DNA from: Oxalobacteraceae bacterium
Lineage (GTDB): Bacteria; Pseudomonadota; Gammaproteobacteria; Burkholderiales; Burkholderiaceae_D
Length of the DNA: 64,000 nucleotides
Assembly (NCBI GenBank): GCA_025352145.1
Contig: JANXTY010000012.1
Location: forward strand, 1 to 64,000
Direction of reading: 5' to 3'
The notes under the pieces are model-generated. The model saw nothing but the letters and a program-made list of their open reading frames with translations. It was not told where the DNA came from and searched no databases. Position numbers and translations under genes: made by a program. This document shows positions 7,862-17,869 of the stretch, piece by piece; the stretch's first letter is position 1, and each line of letters starts with the position of its first letter.

Positions 7862-9544
7862 ATGAACAAGCAAAGCTTAAGCGTAGAAAATACTGCCTCC
7901 AAATATGCACTTGTAGTCGACGACAATCCATCAGAACGTTTTGTCGGCCGATCCTTGCTTGAAAAAATGGGATTTAACGTCGTTACAGCAGAAGGTGGCA
8001 AAGAAGCCTTACGACTGCTAAGTGAGCATCCTACCGATCTTGTGTTATGCGATATTGCCATGCCTGACATGGATGGTCTGACCTTGCTAGAACTGACCCG
8101 CAAGCATATCCACCCACCCTTGTTCGTCATGTCCAGCACACATAACGATGCCGAACACATTGTGGCCTCTTTGCGCCTTGGCGCGTATGGCTATCTCACT
8201 AAACCTTTACGTTTTGAACGGCTACGCGATACAGTTAATGAAGTCATGCTCAAATATCAGGAAGACCGTAGCTTGGAGCAACATGCGCAACAATTAGCGA
8301 AGCAAGATAGCCTTACTAATCTCATGAATAAGGATGAGTTTTGTCGAAGTCTAACTGAACGACTGGCATTGCCAAGCGATCAGGCTAAGCCAGGTGCCGT
8401 ACTCTTACTCAAAATCACGGGTCTGAACCATATCAACCACAGTTATGGCAGAGCCGAGGGAGATCGTGTCTTAAAAATGACAGCAGACGAATTAACCCGC
8501 TTGGTACGTCCATCCGATTTACTCGCCCGCTTTAATGGTGACGTGTTTTCGATCTATTTAGCGGATATTAAACCTACTCACGTGGAGATAAAAAGTGCCA
8601 CGATTATTGAAAAAATTGAAGATATAAAAATGATGTTGCGCGGCGAAGCATATAGTCTTTCGCTCGCACTGGGAGGAGCCTATGCCGATGCATCAATCGA
8701 TGTCGAACGTCTACTTAATCGTGCTGATTTTTGCTTGCATTTTGCACGAGAAAATAGCCGCAATCGCATCCACATATACAGCGATGCAGACGAAGCACAT
8801 AAACATGAATTATCCCACCAGCTCACCACTTTAGCCTTGGTACGCAATGTCTTGCACGACCATAGTGTATACATGCACTACCAACCCATTGTCGATCTAA
8901 GCAACGGCAAAGTTAGTCACTATGAAGCATTGTTACGTATAACTGATGAAACGGGAAAGCCGTGCGACACGGGTGAAGTAGTCAAAATTTGTGAAGCCTT
9001 CGGATTAATTGGTCGCCTTGACCGTGCGGTCATCGAGGTATGTCTGAACGATTTGGTTCGGCTTCCATCAGATACAGGTGTCGCCATCAATTTATCTGGG
9101 AAATCAATTGGCGACCCCGATCTACTGCATTTCATCGAAATGCGCATCAACCAATTGTCGATCGATGCTTCAAGAATTATCTTTGAACTCACCGAAACCG
9201 CCGCATTCTACAACCTCGACGAGGTGCGACATTTTGTGCAAAGGATCAAACACATAGGATGTCGTTTTGCACTCGATGATTTTGGCGTCGGCTTTTCATC
9301 TTTCTATTACATCAAAGAACTTGAATTCGACTATCTTAAACTAGACGGTTCGTTCATTGCTCATTTACCCCAAAATCTGAACGATCAAGTTTTTGTCCGT
9401 GCCATGGTGGAAATCTCAAAGGTTTTTGGCCTAAAAGTTATTGCGGAATGGGTTGAAAATATGGAGACGGCGGTGATGCTGCAAGGGTACGGTGTCACCT
9501 TTGGTCAAGGGTATTATTTTGGCAGACCCATACCGTTAATGTAG
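7862..9544 (+). CDS. Response regulator with degenerate GGDEF and EAL (c-di-GMP phosphodiesterase)
   Basis: A 560-residue REC-GGDEF-EAL protein. The receiver (about 15-130) has VVDDN, the phospho-Asp in LVLCDIAMPDMDG and the Lys in LTKPL. The GGDEF region (about 150-300) has NGDVF at the signature site, so it should not make c-di-GMP and may only regulate. The EAL domain (about 310-555) keeps the catalytic set: EALLR, the Asn of INLSGKS, FELTETA, LDDFGVGFSS, the Lys of YLKLDGSF, and GQGYYFGRP. One usual Gly is replaced in AEWVE. It therefore probably hydrolyses c-di-GMP under control of the neighbouring hybrid kinase. The intergenic distance of about 230 bases allows a separate promoter. Confidence 0.9.
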   Translation: MNKQSLSVENTASKYALVVDDNPSERFVGRSLLEKMGFNVVTAEGGKEALRLLSEHPTDLVLCDIAMPDMDGLTLLELTRKHIHPPLFVMSSTHNDAEHIVASLRLGAYGYLTKPLRFERLRDTVNEVMLKYQEDRSLEQHAQQLAKQDSLTNLMNKDEFCRSLTERLALPSDQAKPGAVLLLKITGLNHINHSYGRAEGDRVLKMTADELTRLVRPSDLLARFNGDVFSIYLADIKPTHVEIKSATIIEKIEDIKMMLRGEAYSLSLALGGAYADASIDVERLLNRADFCLHFARENSRNRIHIYSDADEAHKHELSHQLTTLALVRNVLHDHSVYMHYQPIVDLSNGKVSHYEALLRITDETGKPCDTGEVVKICEAFGLIGRLDRAVIEVCLNDLVRLPSDTGVAINLSGKSIGDPDLLHFIEMRINQLSIDASRIIFELTETAAFYNLDEVRHFVQRIKHIGCRFALDDFGVGFSSFYYIKELEFDYLKLDGSFIAHLPQNLNDQVFVRAMVEISKVFGLKVIAEWVENMETAVMLQGYGVTFGQGYYFGRPIPLM

Positions 9545-9682
9545 GATTTTTCGGTCGGACTCTTTGGGCTAACTACGTAAATTTTGCATATGAGCAGTCG
9601 CAATACCACCGAAAATTCCACCACTAACCGCAATAACAGAGAGTGTAAGTGTATGAATAGTGACACTCAAACAAGTTCAGAC

Positions 9683-10075
9683 CTACATCAACAAATTTAA
9701 AATTTCGCTGAGTTCTTCGCGAATGATGAACATATTGATTTCATTAGCTTGCCCCCTGTTTGGAGCAGAATGCAAAGCACTATCAATTGCCTCTAATACG
9801 CCACTATCGAGCTTATTGCGAGCACCACTAATGGTGAATCCATGCTCGTATAACAGCTCGCGAATGCGACGAATCAACAGTACTTCATGGTGTTGATAAT
9901 AACGTCGATTTCCACGACGCTTAACCGGCTTTAGCTGCGTAAATTCCTGCTCCCAATACCGCAGGACATGCGGCTTTACACCACATAACTCGCTTACTTC
10001 ACCAATCGTAAAATAGCGTTTTGCTGGAATCGAAGGCAAAATAATCGGCTCTAATTTATTCACTTTGTCATTCAT
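9683..10075 (-). CDS. MerR-family regulator downstream of ihfA
   Basis: A small MerR-type DNA-binding protein of about 130 residues. The winged-helix motif is FTIGEVSELCGVKPHVLRYWEQEF, followed by RRGNRRYYQHHEVLLIRRIRELL. There is no long effector domain and no Cys metal site, so it is not a metal sensor. This gene conventionally follows ihfA in Burkholderiales; its role is unknown. The frame can also start at a TTG (10087) that overlaps the ihfA stop as TTGA, but the ATG at 10075 is taken here; neither has a clear ribosome site. It is the last gene of the translation operon. Confidence 0.85.
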   Translation of the reverse strand: MNDKVNKLEPIILPSIPAKRYFTIGEVSELCGVKPHVLRYWEQEFTQLKPVKRRGNRRYYQHHEVLLIRRIRELLYEHGFTISGARNKLDSGVLEAIDSALHSAPNRGQANEINMFIIREELSEILNLLM

Positions 10076-10083
10076 GCCGGCAC

Positions 10084-10497
10084 TCAATTAGCCAGTGCAA
10101 GCTGTTTGAGACTAGCGTCATCCACCATACCTTTAAGCTTTTGGCTTGAATGAAACGTCACCACTCGACGTGCAGTAATAGGGATTTCCTCTCCAGTTTT
10201 GGGATTGCGTCCGGGCCGTTGTGGCTTATCACGCAATTGAAAATTTCCAAATCCTGAAAGTTTAACCTCTTCGCCACGCTCCAATGCATTGCGAATTTCA
10301 TCAAAAAAAGTTTCGACCATATCCTTCGCTTCACGCTTATTCAGGCCAACCCTCTCAAACAACAACTCTGCTAATTCGGCCTTGGTCAATGTAGGCAATT
10401 CTTTCTCAGCCTGCGAGCGCACTTGCACTTTAAGTTTTGCGCAATCAAGATCCGCACCCAGTACTGACAGCAGTTCGGCTGAGGTTACGTCATTCAT
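10084..10497 (-). CDS. ihfA: Integration host factor alpha subunit
   Basis: The IHF alpha chain, a DNA-bending protein that forms a heterodimer with IhfB and acts in recombination, replication and sigma-54 promoters. The HU/IHF fold is clear: [47 protein letters not shown] and the DNA-intercalating arm [22 protein letters not shown]. The N-terminus is about 30 residues longer than in E. coli, as is common in Burkholderiales. The ATG at 10497 is chosen because AGGA lies 8 bases before it; an ATG 18 bases further upstream has no ribosome site. The gene follows pheT with a short gap, the usual order. Confidence 0.93.
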   Translation of the reverse strand: MNDVTSAELLSVLGADLDCAKLKVQVRSQAEKELPTLTKAELAELLFERVGLNKREAKDMVETFFDEIRNALERGEEVKLSGFGNFQLRDKPQRPGRNPKTGEEIPITARRVVTFHSSQKLKGMVDDASLKQLALAN

Positions 10498-10565
10498 ATA
10501 AATTATCCTAACCATCCTATTTCAGGATTATTGAAGCGCCGGATATTCCTGCTAGCGTTCAAAGA

Positions 10566-12995
10566 CTAATGACGCAATTTTGCATGATATTTTTTGCCCG
10601 CCACGTCAATTATTGCTGCCATCGCGGCATCAATGGCCTCATCTTGCAAAGTGCTTTGAGTATCTTGCAAGGTGCAACGAAAAGCAAGACTTTTTTCATC
10701 GCTTTCCAATCCCTTGCCGCGATATTCATCAAATAAAACAATGGCTTGCAGGATTTTACAAACTGGGTTCAATTGCCTCTCAATGGCAAAACCATCGGCC
10801 AAATCTTGCACAGAAACCGCTTGTTTAACGACTAAAGCGATATCCCGTGTAACGGCCGGGAATTTCGATATTTCCTGAAAATTCGAGAGGTCTCTCTGCT
10901 GCAAAACCTGTACATCGACTTCAAATAAAATAGGCGCGAGCGGCAAATCGTATTTTTGCTGCCAGCGAGGGTGTAACTCACCGATAAAACCAATGTATTT
11001 CCCCTCAGACTCTATCTGAGCCGAGCGGCCAGGATGCAACGCCGGATGAACTGTCCGGGAAAAACGTAGCATTCTAGGCGCGAACAGTGCCTCCAGATCT
11101 GCCTTGAGATCAAAATAATCAGCATTGCGTGTCGAGAGCCCCCATTGCTCTTCATTCAAAGGACCATAAGCAAGCGCAGCGATGTGTTTCGGTTGCTCAT
11201 ACCCAGCCACCGACAAAGGACCCTCTTGAACATTAGCATTGCGTAAAAAAACCGTACTGACTTCAAATAATCGAATACGACCAATCTTGCGATTAAGGTT
11301 ATACCTTACATTAGCAATCAAACTACCAATCAACGAAGAGCGCATCACGTTCATTTGACTAGCAATGGGATTTAATAATTTGACCGGATGAGCATTTCCC
11401 GAAAAATCTTTCTCCCACACTTCTTCAACAAAACTAAAATTCACCACTTCCTGAAAATCTAAGTCAGCCAATTGATGACGTATGGCAAATAAAGAACGGG
11501 TATTTTCTGGTGCGATGTACATCTTATTGGGCGCAAGCGGTGGCAAAGCAGGAATATTTTCGAAGCCGTAAATACGCACGACTTCTTCAATCAAATCTTC
11601 CTCAATTTCAATATCAAAACGATATGATGGCGGGACGACCGAAAAGATACCGGACTCAAACGTAAAGTGCAATCCAAGGCGCGTAAAGATATCTGCAATT
11701 TCCTTATCAGAAATCGGTACCCCAATGATTTTAGCGGCACGGGCAGTACGCAACGTTACCAACTTCCTTGAGGGAAGATTCACAATATGATCATCAACTG
11801 GGCCAATAGCTATCTTCCCATTTCGACCACAAATCTCCACGATCAAAGCAGTAATACGCTCAAGATGTTCCACTGTGGTGGCATAATCGACACCACGTTC
11901 AAAACGATATGCTGCATCAGTCGAAAAATTATACCGGCGCGCACGCCCTTGGAGCGCTGGCGGCCACCAGAAAGCCGACTCTACATAAATGTCTTTTGTC
12001 TCAAGGGAAACTGCTGTTGCGTCACCTCCCATGATCCCAGCTAACGATTCGACACCGCTCTCATCAGCGATAACGCCCACCCAATCGTCAATTTTAACCG
12101 TATTGCCATTTAAAAGCGTCAAGGATTCACCGCTTTTACCCCAACGTACTTCAAGTTCACCATGAATTTTCGCCAAATCAAATACATGGGTAGGGCGACC
12201 TAATTCCAACATCACGTAATTAGAAATATCGACCAAGATGGAAATAGGCCGTTGGCCACTACGCTCAAGACGTTGTTTCATCCAGTCGGGAGTTTGCGCT
12301 TTGGCGTTCACACCGCGAATAATACGTCCAGAGAACCGACCGCATAAATCGGGAGCTGAAATTTTCACGGGTAAGATATCAGAAATCGTCGCAGGACTCA
12401 CATGAAAACCGGGCATCGTGAGAGGGGCACCCGTCAATGCAGAAACTTCACGCGCAACACCCAAAACTGACAGACAATCTGCTTTATTCGGTGTCAGTTT
12501 AATGGTGAATTTAAGATCGTTGAGATCAAGATAATCACGAAGATTGCGGCCGATAAGGGCATCCTGTGGCAAATCAATCAAGCCACCAGACTCCTCGGGC
12601 AATTTCAATTCACGTGCAGAGCAAAGCATTCCTTGCGATTCAACACCTCGTAATTGGCCCACCTTAATTTCGAAAGGTTGACCATCTGCAGCTGGTGGCA
12701 GTACAGCACCGGCCATGGCACAAGCCACCTTCATCCCAACGCGCACGTTCGGTGCTCCGCATACGATATTAAGAAGCGTACCAGTTCCTACATCAACCTG
12801 GCAAACATTAAGGCGATCAGCATTGGGGTGCTTGGTAATGTTCAATATCTGGGCTACCACAACATTGGAAAACCCGGGTGCGACTTCCTCCATGGCCTCC
12901 ACTTCCAGCCCTGACATCGTCAGCAAATGAGCCAATTCGTCCGAATTGATTTTCGGATCGACTAGTGTACGAAGCCAGCTTTCGGAGAATTGCAT
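10566..12995 (-). CDS. pheT: Phenylalanyl-tRNA synthetase beta subunit
   Basis: An 809-residue beta chain of the alpha2-beta2 synthetase that charges tRNA-Phe. It contains the tRNA-binding EMAP/OB domain (about 40-150, with [15 protein letters not shown]), the B3/B4 editing domain, the B5 domain ([15 protein letters not shown] onwards), a catalytic-like core and the C-terminal anticodon-binding domain ([20 protein letters not shown]). Length matches the family. AGAGG stands 8 bases before the ATG. It lies 100 bases after pheS and leads into ihfA. Confidence 0.97.
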   Translation of the reverse strand: MQFSESWLRTLVDPKINSDELAHLLTMSGLEVEAMEEVAPGFSNVVVAQILNITKHPNADRLNVCQVDVGTGTLLNIVCGAPNVRVGMKVACAMAGAVLPPAADGQPFEIKVGQLRGVESQGMLCSARELKLPEESGGLIDLPQDALIGRNLRDYLDLNDLKFTIKLTPNKADCLSVLGVAREVSALTGAPLTMPGFHVSPATISDILPVKISAPDLCGRFSGRIIRGVNAKAQTPDWMKQRLERSGQRPISILVDISNYVMLELGRPTHVFDLAKIHGELEVRWGKSGESLTLLNGNTVKIDDWVGVIADESGVESLAGIMGGDATAVSLETKDIYVESAFWWPPALQGRARRYNFSTDAAYRFERGVDYATTVEHLERITALIVEICGRNGKIAIGPVDDHIVNLPSRKLVTLRTARAAKIIGVPISDKEIADIFTRLGLHFTFESGIFSVVPPSYRFDIEIEEDLIEEVVRIYGFENIPALPPLAPNKMYIAPENTRSLFAIRHQLADLDFQEVVNFSFVEEVWEKDFSGNAHPVKLLNPIASQMNVMRSSLIGSLIANVRYNLNRKIGRIRLFEVSTVFLRNANVQEGPLSVAGYEQPKHIAALAYGPLNEEQWGLSTRNADYFDLKADLEALFAPRMLRFSRTVHPALHPGRSAQIESEGKYIGFIGELHPRWQQKYDLPLAPILFEVDVQVLQQRDLSNFQEISKFPAVTRDIALVVKQAVSVQDLADGFAIERQLNPVCKILQAIVLFDEYRGKGLESDEKSLAFRCTLQDTQSTLQDEAIDAAMAAIIDVAGKKYHAKLRH

Positions 12996-13095
12996 AAGTA
13001 AGACCTCTTGCTACGGTAGTCGCTAAAAATACCAAAATTTGCCACACGCTACGGTGGCCCATCAGGATATATCTGCAGATATTGTATAAATTACT

Positions 13096-14112
13096 TTAAT
13101 TGAATTGCTTCAGAAAACGCAGGTCGCCTTCATAAAACAGACGCAGATCATTTATTCCATAACGCAACATCGTCAACCGCTCCAGGCCAGACCCGAACGC
13201 AAAGCCGATGTATTTTTCAGGGTCAAGTCCCATATTGCGTACAACGGTAGGATGTACCTGCCCTGCTCCCGACACCTCTAACCAACGTCCTTTCAAAGGA
13301 CCATCGCCAAACGCAATATCAATTTCTGCCGATGGTTCGGTAAATGGAAAATAAGAGGGGCGGAACCGCACCTGCAAATCCTCCGTTTCAAAAAAAGCTT
13401 TAACGAAATTCAGGTAGACACCCTTCAGATCGGCGAAGCTGATATTTTCAGCTATCCACAAACCTTCTACCTGATGAAACATCGGAGAGTGGGTAGCGTC
13501 GCTATCGACACGATAGGTACGCCCCGGTGCGATCACCTTAATGGGAGGTTGGTGCGCACGTGCGTAACGTACCTGCATGGGGCTGGTATGTGTACGCAAT
13601 AATAACGTCTTGCCTGTGGTATCTTTTCCATCGATATAGAATGTGTCTTGCATCGAACGCGCCGGATGATTTTCAGGGCTATTTAACGCCGTAAAATTAG
13701 TCCAATCGGTTTCGATTTCCGGTCCATCAGCGACGTCAAAACCGATCGAACGAAAAATCTCTTCGACACGTTCCCAAGAGCGCATGACGGGATGAATACC
13801 GCCGACGCCACGGCCACGTCCAGGTAGTGTGATATCAATTGCTTCGGCATTCAAACGTAGTTGCATCTGCGCATCGGACAAAGCCTCCCGACGTGCATTG
13901 AGCGCAGCCTCAATGCGTTCTTTGGCCGTGTTGATCAGAGCGCCTTGTACTTTACGCTCGTCTGGAGCAAGTTTCCCCAGACCTTTCATCTGCTCAGTAA
14001 CTTGACCAGTTTTTCCCAGGTATTTGGCTTTCGCGTTTTCAAGCGCGGCAGCATCCTCAGAGGCAGAAAAATCTGCGTGTGCCTGAATCACAAGTTGTTC
14101 TAGGGGGGTCAT
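13096..14112 (-). CDS. pheS: Phenylalanyl-tRNA synthetase alpha subunit
   Basis: The 338-residue catalytic chain of PheRS. An N-terminal coiled-coil tRNA-binding arm (about 1-90) precedes the class II core. Motif 2 is in [14 protein letters not shown], and motif 3 near the end reads [18 protein letters not shown]. Phe-pocket residues appear in [15 protein letters not shown]. The GGAAG ribosome site sits in the loop of a small CGATT/AATCG hairpin just before the ATG. A strong terminator-like hairpin lies further upstream, between rplT and pheS. This suggests pheST expression is set separately from the ribosomal protein genes. Confidence 0.97.
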   Translation of the reverse strand: MTPLEQLVIQAHADFSASEDAAALENAKAKYLGKTGQVTEQMKGLGKLAPDERKVQGALINTAKERIEAALNARREALSDAQMQLRLNAEAIDITLPGRGRGVGGIHPVMRSWERVEEIFRSIGFDVADGPEIETDWTNFTALNSPENHPARSMQDTFYIDGKDTTGKTLLLRTHTSPMQVRYARAHQPPIKVIAPGRTYRVDSDATHSPMFHQVEGLWIAENISFADLKGVYLNFVKAFFETEDLQVRFRPSYFPFTEPSAEIDIAFGDGPLKGRWLEVSGAGQVHPTVVRNMGLDPEKYIGFAFGSGLERLTMLRYGINDLRLFYEGDLRFLKQFN

Positions 14113-14155
14113 ACGATTCTTCCAATCGAAAAAAGGAAGGCAAAAAAACGAAGAG

Positions 14156-14193
14156 AAAAATAAAACGGGGCAGTGGTGATGACCTCTGCCCCG
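14156..14193 (-). terminator. Terminator/attenuator hairpin between rplT and pheS
   Basis: Read on the minus strand, CGGGGCAG pairs perfectly with CTGCCCCG across a 12-base loop (8 bp, six of them G-C), and TTTTATTTTT follows at once. This is a textbook intrinsic terminator placed inside the operon. In E. coli the same position carries the pheM attenuator. Here no Phe-rich leader peptide precedes the hairpin, so it may simply lower read-through into pheST. Confidence 0.75.
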
Positions 14194-14239
14194 CCAATTT
14201 CCTTACATCACACCAAAGTGACATAGGCAACCACAACAT

Positions 14240-14599
14240 TTAAGCAGCGATGATGGCTTTCACACGATTGACAATAGCGGCGAATGCCGGCTTGTCCATC
14301 ACTGCCATGTCAGCCAAAACTTTACGATCCAGTTCGATAGAAGCACGCTTCAATCCGTTCATGAACACGCTGTAGGTAACGCCGTGTTCACGGGACGCAG
14401 CATTGATACGCGCAATCCATAATGCGCGGAATACACGTTTTTTGTTACGACGATCGCGGTAAGCATATTGGCCAGCACGCATAACTGCCTGCTTGGCAAT
14501 ACGATAGACCTTACTGCGACGACCACGATAGCCCTTGGCTTGATCGAGAACTTTTTTATGACGGGCCCGTGCTGTGACCCCACGTTTTACTCTAGGCAT
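14240..14599 (-). CDS. rplT: Ribosomal protein L20
   Basis: A 119-residue protein of standard length. It begins with the basic, extended rRNA-binding tail ([34 protein letters not shown]) and is followed by the globular domain ([24 protein letters not shown]). L20 is needed early in 50S assembly. In other bacteria it also represses its own operon by binding mRNA near rpmI; the hairpin before rpmI here could be that site. It lies 27 bases after rpmI. Confidence 0.98.
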   Translation of the reverse strand: MPRVKRGVTARARHKKVLDQAKGYRGRRSKVYRIAKQAVMRAGQYAYRDRRNKKRVFRALWIARINAASREHGVTYSVFMNGLKRASIELDRKVLADMAVMDKPAFAAIVNRVKAIIAA

Positions 14600-14626
14600 A
14601 GTAACTCCTTAATTTTGAGTGTGAGG

Positions 14627-14824
14627 TTAAGCGTTAGGCATCATGCGCATGACAGAAACTACGTCATGTGCATTAACATTGGTAATGCCACGCAATTGAC
14701 GTTTGCTTTTGGTGGTTTTTTTGGTGAGGATGTGGCGCTTGAAAGCATGACCACATTTAACCGTTCCGCCTGGACGAACGCGAAAGCGCTTTTTGGCAGA
14801 ACTCTTAGTCTTCATTTTAGGCAT
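14627..14824 (-). CDS. rpmI: Ribosomal protein L35
   Basis: A 65-residue, highly basic 50S protein beginning [20 protein letters not shown], with the conserved [16 protein letters not shown] motif. It sits between infC and rplT as in most bacteria. Its ribosome site AAAGGA is enclosed by a CTGTCC-AAA-GGACAG hairpin, which may link its translation to L20 level. Confidence 0.98.
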   Translation of the reverse strand: MPKMKTKSSAKKRFRVRPGGTVKCGHAFKRHILTKKTTKSKRQLRGITNVNAHDVVSVMRMMPNA

Positions 14825-14831
14825 AACAAAT

Positions 14832-14846
14832 CTGTCCTTTGGACAG
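14832..14846 (-). promoter_or_regulatory. Hairpin covering the rpmI Shine-Dalgarno
   Basis: On the minus strand CTGTCC-AAA-GGACAG forms a perfect 6-bp stem with a 3-base loop, 7 bases before the rpmI ATG. The Shine-Dalgarno AAAGGA spans the loop and the 3' arm, so folding would block initiation. Ribosomal protein L20 is known to repress rpmI translation in E. coli. That this hairpin is the local operator is inference. Confidence 0.5.
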
Positions 14847-14973
14847 CTCCATTTTTAACATGATTGCAGGTGGCAACGAATTGTTACACTTAGATGCCTA
14901 CGCTCACTTAGTTTGGCAACAGAATCAAGTCTGCTGCTATTTTGCAATTCACCTTCAGATGAATTACACAATT

Positions 14974-15495
14974 CTATTTTTTCTTCTTCGGCGCCAGCAC
15001 CATAATCATCTGGCGCCCTTCCATTTTTGGAAACTGCTCTACCTGGCCATACGGCTCCAAATCAGCCTTCAGGCGCTCAAGCATACGAAAACCGATATCC
15101 TGATGCGCCATCTCACGACCACGGAAACGTAATGTGATCTTGGTTTTGTCGCCTTCATCCAAGAACTTAATGAGATTGCGCAACTTGATGTTGTAATCGC
15201 CGTCATCAGTACCTGGTCTAAACTTAATTTCCTTAACCAGAATTACTTTCTGCTTTAGCTTGGCTTCGTGGGCTTTTTTCTGCTCCGAATACTTAAACTT
15301 GCCGTAATCCATCAAGCGGCACACTGGCGGCTGAGCCGTCGGCGCAATTTCCACTAGATCAACGTTAGCTTCTTCCGCCAAACGGAAAGCCTCGGCCAGA
15401 CTTACGATACCGAGTGGTTCGTTTTCCACTCCACTTAAACGCATTTCCGGGGCAGTAATCTCGCCATTTATGCGATGCGACTTGTCAGTAGCTAT
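14974..15495 (-). CDS. infC: Translation initiation factor IF-3, ATA start codon
   Basis: IF-3 keeps ribosomal subunits apart and checks the start codon. The usual first in-frame ATG (15444) would omit the conserved [12 protein letters not shown] stretch. Reading upstream restores it, starting at an ATA at 15495 with AAAGGA 7 bases before it, giving 173 residues. Other landmarks are [57 protein letters not shown] and [13 protein letters not shown]. Rare start codons (AUU in E. coli) let IF-3 repress its own synthesis, and ATA would serve the same purpose. It lies 61 bases after thrS. Confidence 0.93.
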   Translation of the reverse strand: MATDKSHRINGEITAPEMRLSGVENEPLGIVSLAEAFRLAEEANVDLVEIAPTAQPPVCRLMDYGKFKYSEQKKAHEAKLKQKVILVKEIKFRPGTDDGDYNIKLRNLIKFLDEGDKTKITLRFRGREMAHQDIGFRMLERLKADLEPYGQVEQFPKMEGRQMIMVLAPKKKK

Positions 15496-15556
15496 TGCAG
15501 TTTCCTTTAAAAATCAAAATAATAAAGCCGTGCTCTTGCGCTTCGGGTTTCCCCGT

Positions 15557-17464
15557 TCAGGCTCTGGTCTTGACCTCATCACTGAGGCGTTTCACCAGTG
15601 CATCAATCGGCATTACACCAAGATCAACATTGCCTCGCGCTCGCACGGCCACTGTATTTGCATCCCGCTCTTTATCACCTACCACAATAATATAGGGCAA
15701 TTTCTGCAAAGAATGCTCGCGTATTTTAAAGGTAATTTTCTCGTTACGCAAATCTACTTGTGCCCTAAACCCTTGTTTTTTCAGGTTTTGTGCAATTTCG
15801 CCGGCATATTCCGCCTGCGCATCGGAAATATTGAGCACCGAAACCTGCACGGGTGCCAGCCACATCGGCAAGGCACCAGCGTAATTCTCGATTAACATAC
15901 CTATAAAACGTTCAAACGAACCTAGAATCGCACGGTGCAACATCACGGGAACTTTGCGCGTGTTGTCTTGTGCAACATACTCAGCATCAAGTCGAACAGG
16001 CATGGAAAAATCGGCTTGTATTGTGCCGCACTGCCACGTACGCCCAATCGCATCCTTTAGCGTGTATTCGATTTTTGGCCCATAGAATGCACCTTCACCT
16101 GGCGAAATTTCATATTCGCAACCGGAACGATTAAGCGATTCGATTAAAGCGCTTTCTGCCCTATCCCATGCTTCATCCGAACCAACACGCTTTTCAGGTC
16201 TGGTAGCCACTTTATAGATCACATCGGTAAAACCAAAATCGGCGTACACTTTTTGCAGCAACGCGGTGAAGGCAACGCATTCGTCGAGTATTTGATCTTC
16301 GGTACAAAAAATATGACCATCGTCTTGAGTAAAGCCACGCACCCGCATCATGCCATGCAGCGATCCAGACGGCTCGTTACGATGGCACTGGCCAAACTCG
16401 CCATAGCGCAAAGGCAATTCACGATAGGAATGCATATTAGAACGGAAAATTTGCACATGTCCTGGACAATTCATCGGCTTCAGCGCGTATGAGCGATTCT
16501 CCGATTCCGTCGTAAACATATTATCTTTGTAGTTCTCCCAGTGCCCGGATTTCTCCCATAAGCTCCGATCTAGAATCTGCGGCGCCTTCACTTCTTGATA
16601 ACCATTGTCTTGATAAACATGGCGCATATACTGCTCAACTTGTTGCCATACTATCCACCCTTTTGGATGCCAAAAAATTAGTCCGGGGGCCTCTTCCTGA
16701 AAATGGAATAAATCCAGAGCACGGCCCAATTTGCGATGGTCACGCTTTTCGGCTTCTTCCAACATGTTCAGATAAGCATCCTGCTCCTCTTTCTTGGCCC
16801 AAGCCGTGCCATAGACCCGCTGCAACATCTCATTTTTCGAGTCACCACGCCAGTAAGCACCGGCCAGTTTCATCAACTTAAAAACTTTCAACTTGCCGGT
16901 CGAGGGAACATGGGGACCACGACATAAATCAGTGAACTTGCCTTCGGTGTAAAGCGACACATCTTGATCGGCTGGAATCGATTCGATAATTTCCGCCTTA
17001 TATGCTTCTCCGATTGACTTAAAGTAAGCCACCGCCTCATCACGCGGCAAAACTTTGCGTGTTACGGGCTCGTCCTTCTTCGCCAGCTCCACCATTTTTT
17101 TCTCAATAGCACCCAGATCTTCAGGCGTAAAGGGACGTTTGTATGAAAAATCATAATAAAAACCGTTTTCGATAACCGGTCCAATCGTCACCTGTGCATC
17201 GGGAAATAGCTCTTTGACCGCATATGCAAGCAAATGTGCTGTTGAATGGCGAATGACATCAAGGCCATCGGCATCCTTATCGGTAACAATCGCTAAATCA
17301 ATATCGTGGTCGATTAAAAAAGAGGTATCAACCACTTGACCATCCACTTTTCCTGCCAATGCAGCTTTGGCAAGTCCAGTACCTATGCTTGCAGCCACCT
17401 GGGACACGGTGACCGGTGCATCGAATTGGCGTTGCGAACCATCGGGAAGTCGAACTGAAACCAT
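15557..17464 (-). CDS. thrS: Threonyl-tRNA synthetase
   Basis: A 635-residue enzyme that charges and proofreads tRNA-Thr. It has the TGS domain ([14 protein letters not shown] onwards), the editing domain with its [16 protein letters not shown] motif and the [10 protein letters not shown] segment, the class II core ([41 protein letters not shown]) and the anticodon-binding domain ([17 protein letters not shown]). The ATG at 17464 is used because GGAG lies 6 bases upstream; an ATG 12 bases earlier overlaps that site. A Thr-rich leader ORF and a terminator precede it, so attenuation by charged tRNA-Thr is likely. It heads the operon. Confidence 0.97.
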   Translation of the reverse strand: MVSVRLPDGSQRQFDAPVTVSQVAASIGTGLAKAALAGKVDGQVVDTSFLIDHDIDLAIVTDKDADGLDVIRHSTAHLLAYAVKELFPDAQVTIGPVIENGFYYDFSYKRPFTPEDLGAIEKKMVELAKKDEPVTRKVLPRDEAVAYFKSIGEAYKAEIIESIPADQDVSLYTEGKFTDLCRGPHVPSTGKLKVFKLMKLAGAYWRGDSKNEMLQRVYGTAWAKKEEQDAYLNMLEEAEKRDHRKLGRALDLFHFQEEAPGLIFWHPKGWIVWQQVEQYMRHVYQDNGYQEVKAPQILDRSLWEKSGHWENYKDNMFTTESENRSYALKPMNCPGHVQIFRSNMHSYRELPLRYGEFGQCHRNEPSGSLHGMMRVRGFTQDDGHIFCTEDQILDECVAFTALLQKVYADFGFTDVIYKVATRPEKRVGSDEAWDRAESALIESLNRSGCEYEISPGEGAFYGPKIEYTLKDAIGRTWQCGTIQADFSMPVRLDAEYVAQDNTRKVPVMLHRAILGSFERFIGMLIENYAGALPMWLAPVQVSVLNISDAQAEYAGEIAQNLKKQGFRAQVDLRNEKITFKIREHSLQKLPYIIVVGDKERDANTVAVRARGNVDLGVMPIDALVKRLSDEVKTRA

Positions 17465-17530
17465 TTTGATCTCCATATCAGCATCGAGAAATGATGCTGA
17501 GTTTTGAAATAACTTTAAAAAATCCAGACG

Positions 17531-17558
17531 AAAAAAAACGCGAACTAGCCGCGCTTCT
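17531..17558 (-). terminator. Terminator of the thrS leader (candidate attenuator)
   Basis: On the minus strand GAAGCGCG can pair with CGCGTTTT around a 7-base GCTAGTT loop, and the U tract continues. This gives an intrinsic terminator between the leader ORF and thrS. The loop and 3' arm can pair instead with upstream leader sequence. CTAGCC (17586-17581) matches GGCTAG (17550-17545), and CGCGAACTA (17620-17612) matches TAGTTCGCG (17547-17539). Mutually exclusive folds of this sort are the hallmark of attenuators. Confidence 0.65.
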
Positions 17559-17582
17559 AATACACCAACGAGAAAATCCAGG

Positions 17583-17627
17583 CTAGGGCAGATTCAAAAA
17601 CAGCACGGTGGTAGTTCGCGGTGTCAT
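17583..17627 (-). CDS. Thr-rich leader peptide upstream of thrS
   Basis: A 14-codon ORF reading [14 protein letters not shown], with threonine at position 2 and three consecutive threonine codons at 5-7 (ACT ACC ACC). AAAGG lies about 10 bases before the ATG. It ends 25 bases before the terminator hairpin and about 120 bases before thrS. A ribosome stalled on the Thr codons would leave CTAGCC free to pair with the terminator loop, allowing read-through. A ribosome that reaches the TAG covers CTAGCC and lets the terminator form. The arrangement is seen directly; the regulation is inference from classical attenuators. E. coli thrS is instead controlled by a translational operator. Confidence 0.65.
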   Translation of the reverse strand: MTPRTTTVLFLNLP

Positions 17628-17869
17628 AACCAGATGCCTTTCTCGTTCTTAAAAAATAATTAGCCTAGGAAATCGCGTTCAAATCAACTACAAGGCTTGC
17701 ATAATCGTGAAACTATACCAGATAAAAAGCAGCGCTCATAGGATTAGCATTGTTCATTCACGGACAAAACAATGAATAACTTTCCGATCAATGGGCACGC
17801 TGCATGTTCTCCCACTACAATTTTTCATATTTTTTAAACCGGGCTTTTCCATTAAACAGCTCTACTGCC
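17628..17869. other. Spacer between radA end and thrS leader
   Basis: About 240 bases, AT-rich toward the thrS side. It should hold the promoter of the thrS operon, which runs on the minus strand. A weak pair, TTGAAC then TTATTT with a spacing near 17, can be read on the minus strand upstream of the leader ORF. No other gene is seen. Confidence 0.3.

Noticed and set aside
9545-9682. tRNA-Pro expected after merR
   Set aside because: In many Burkholderiales a tRNA-Pro follows merR, but no cloverleaf or proline anticodon arm is readable here on either strand.
17465-17476. Upstream ATG of thrS
   Set aside because: It overlaps the GGAG that fits the ATG at 17464, and known ThrRS proteins start at the latter.
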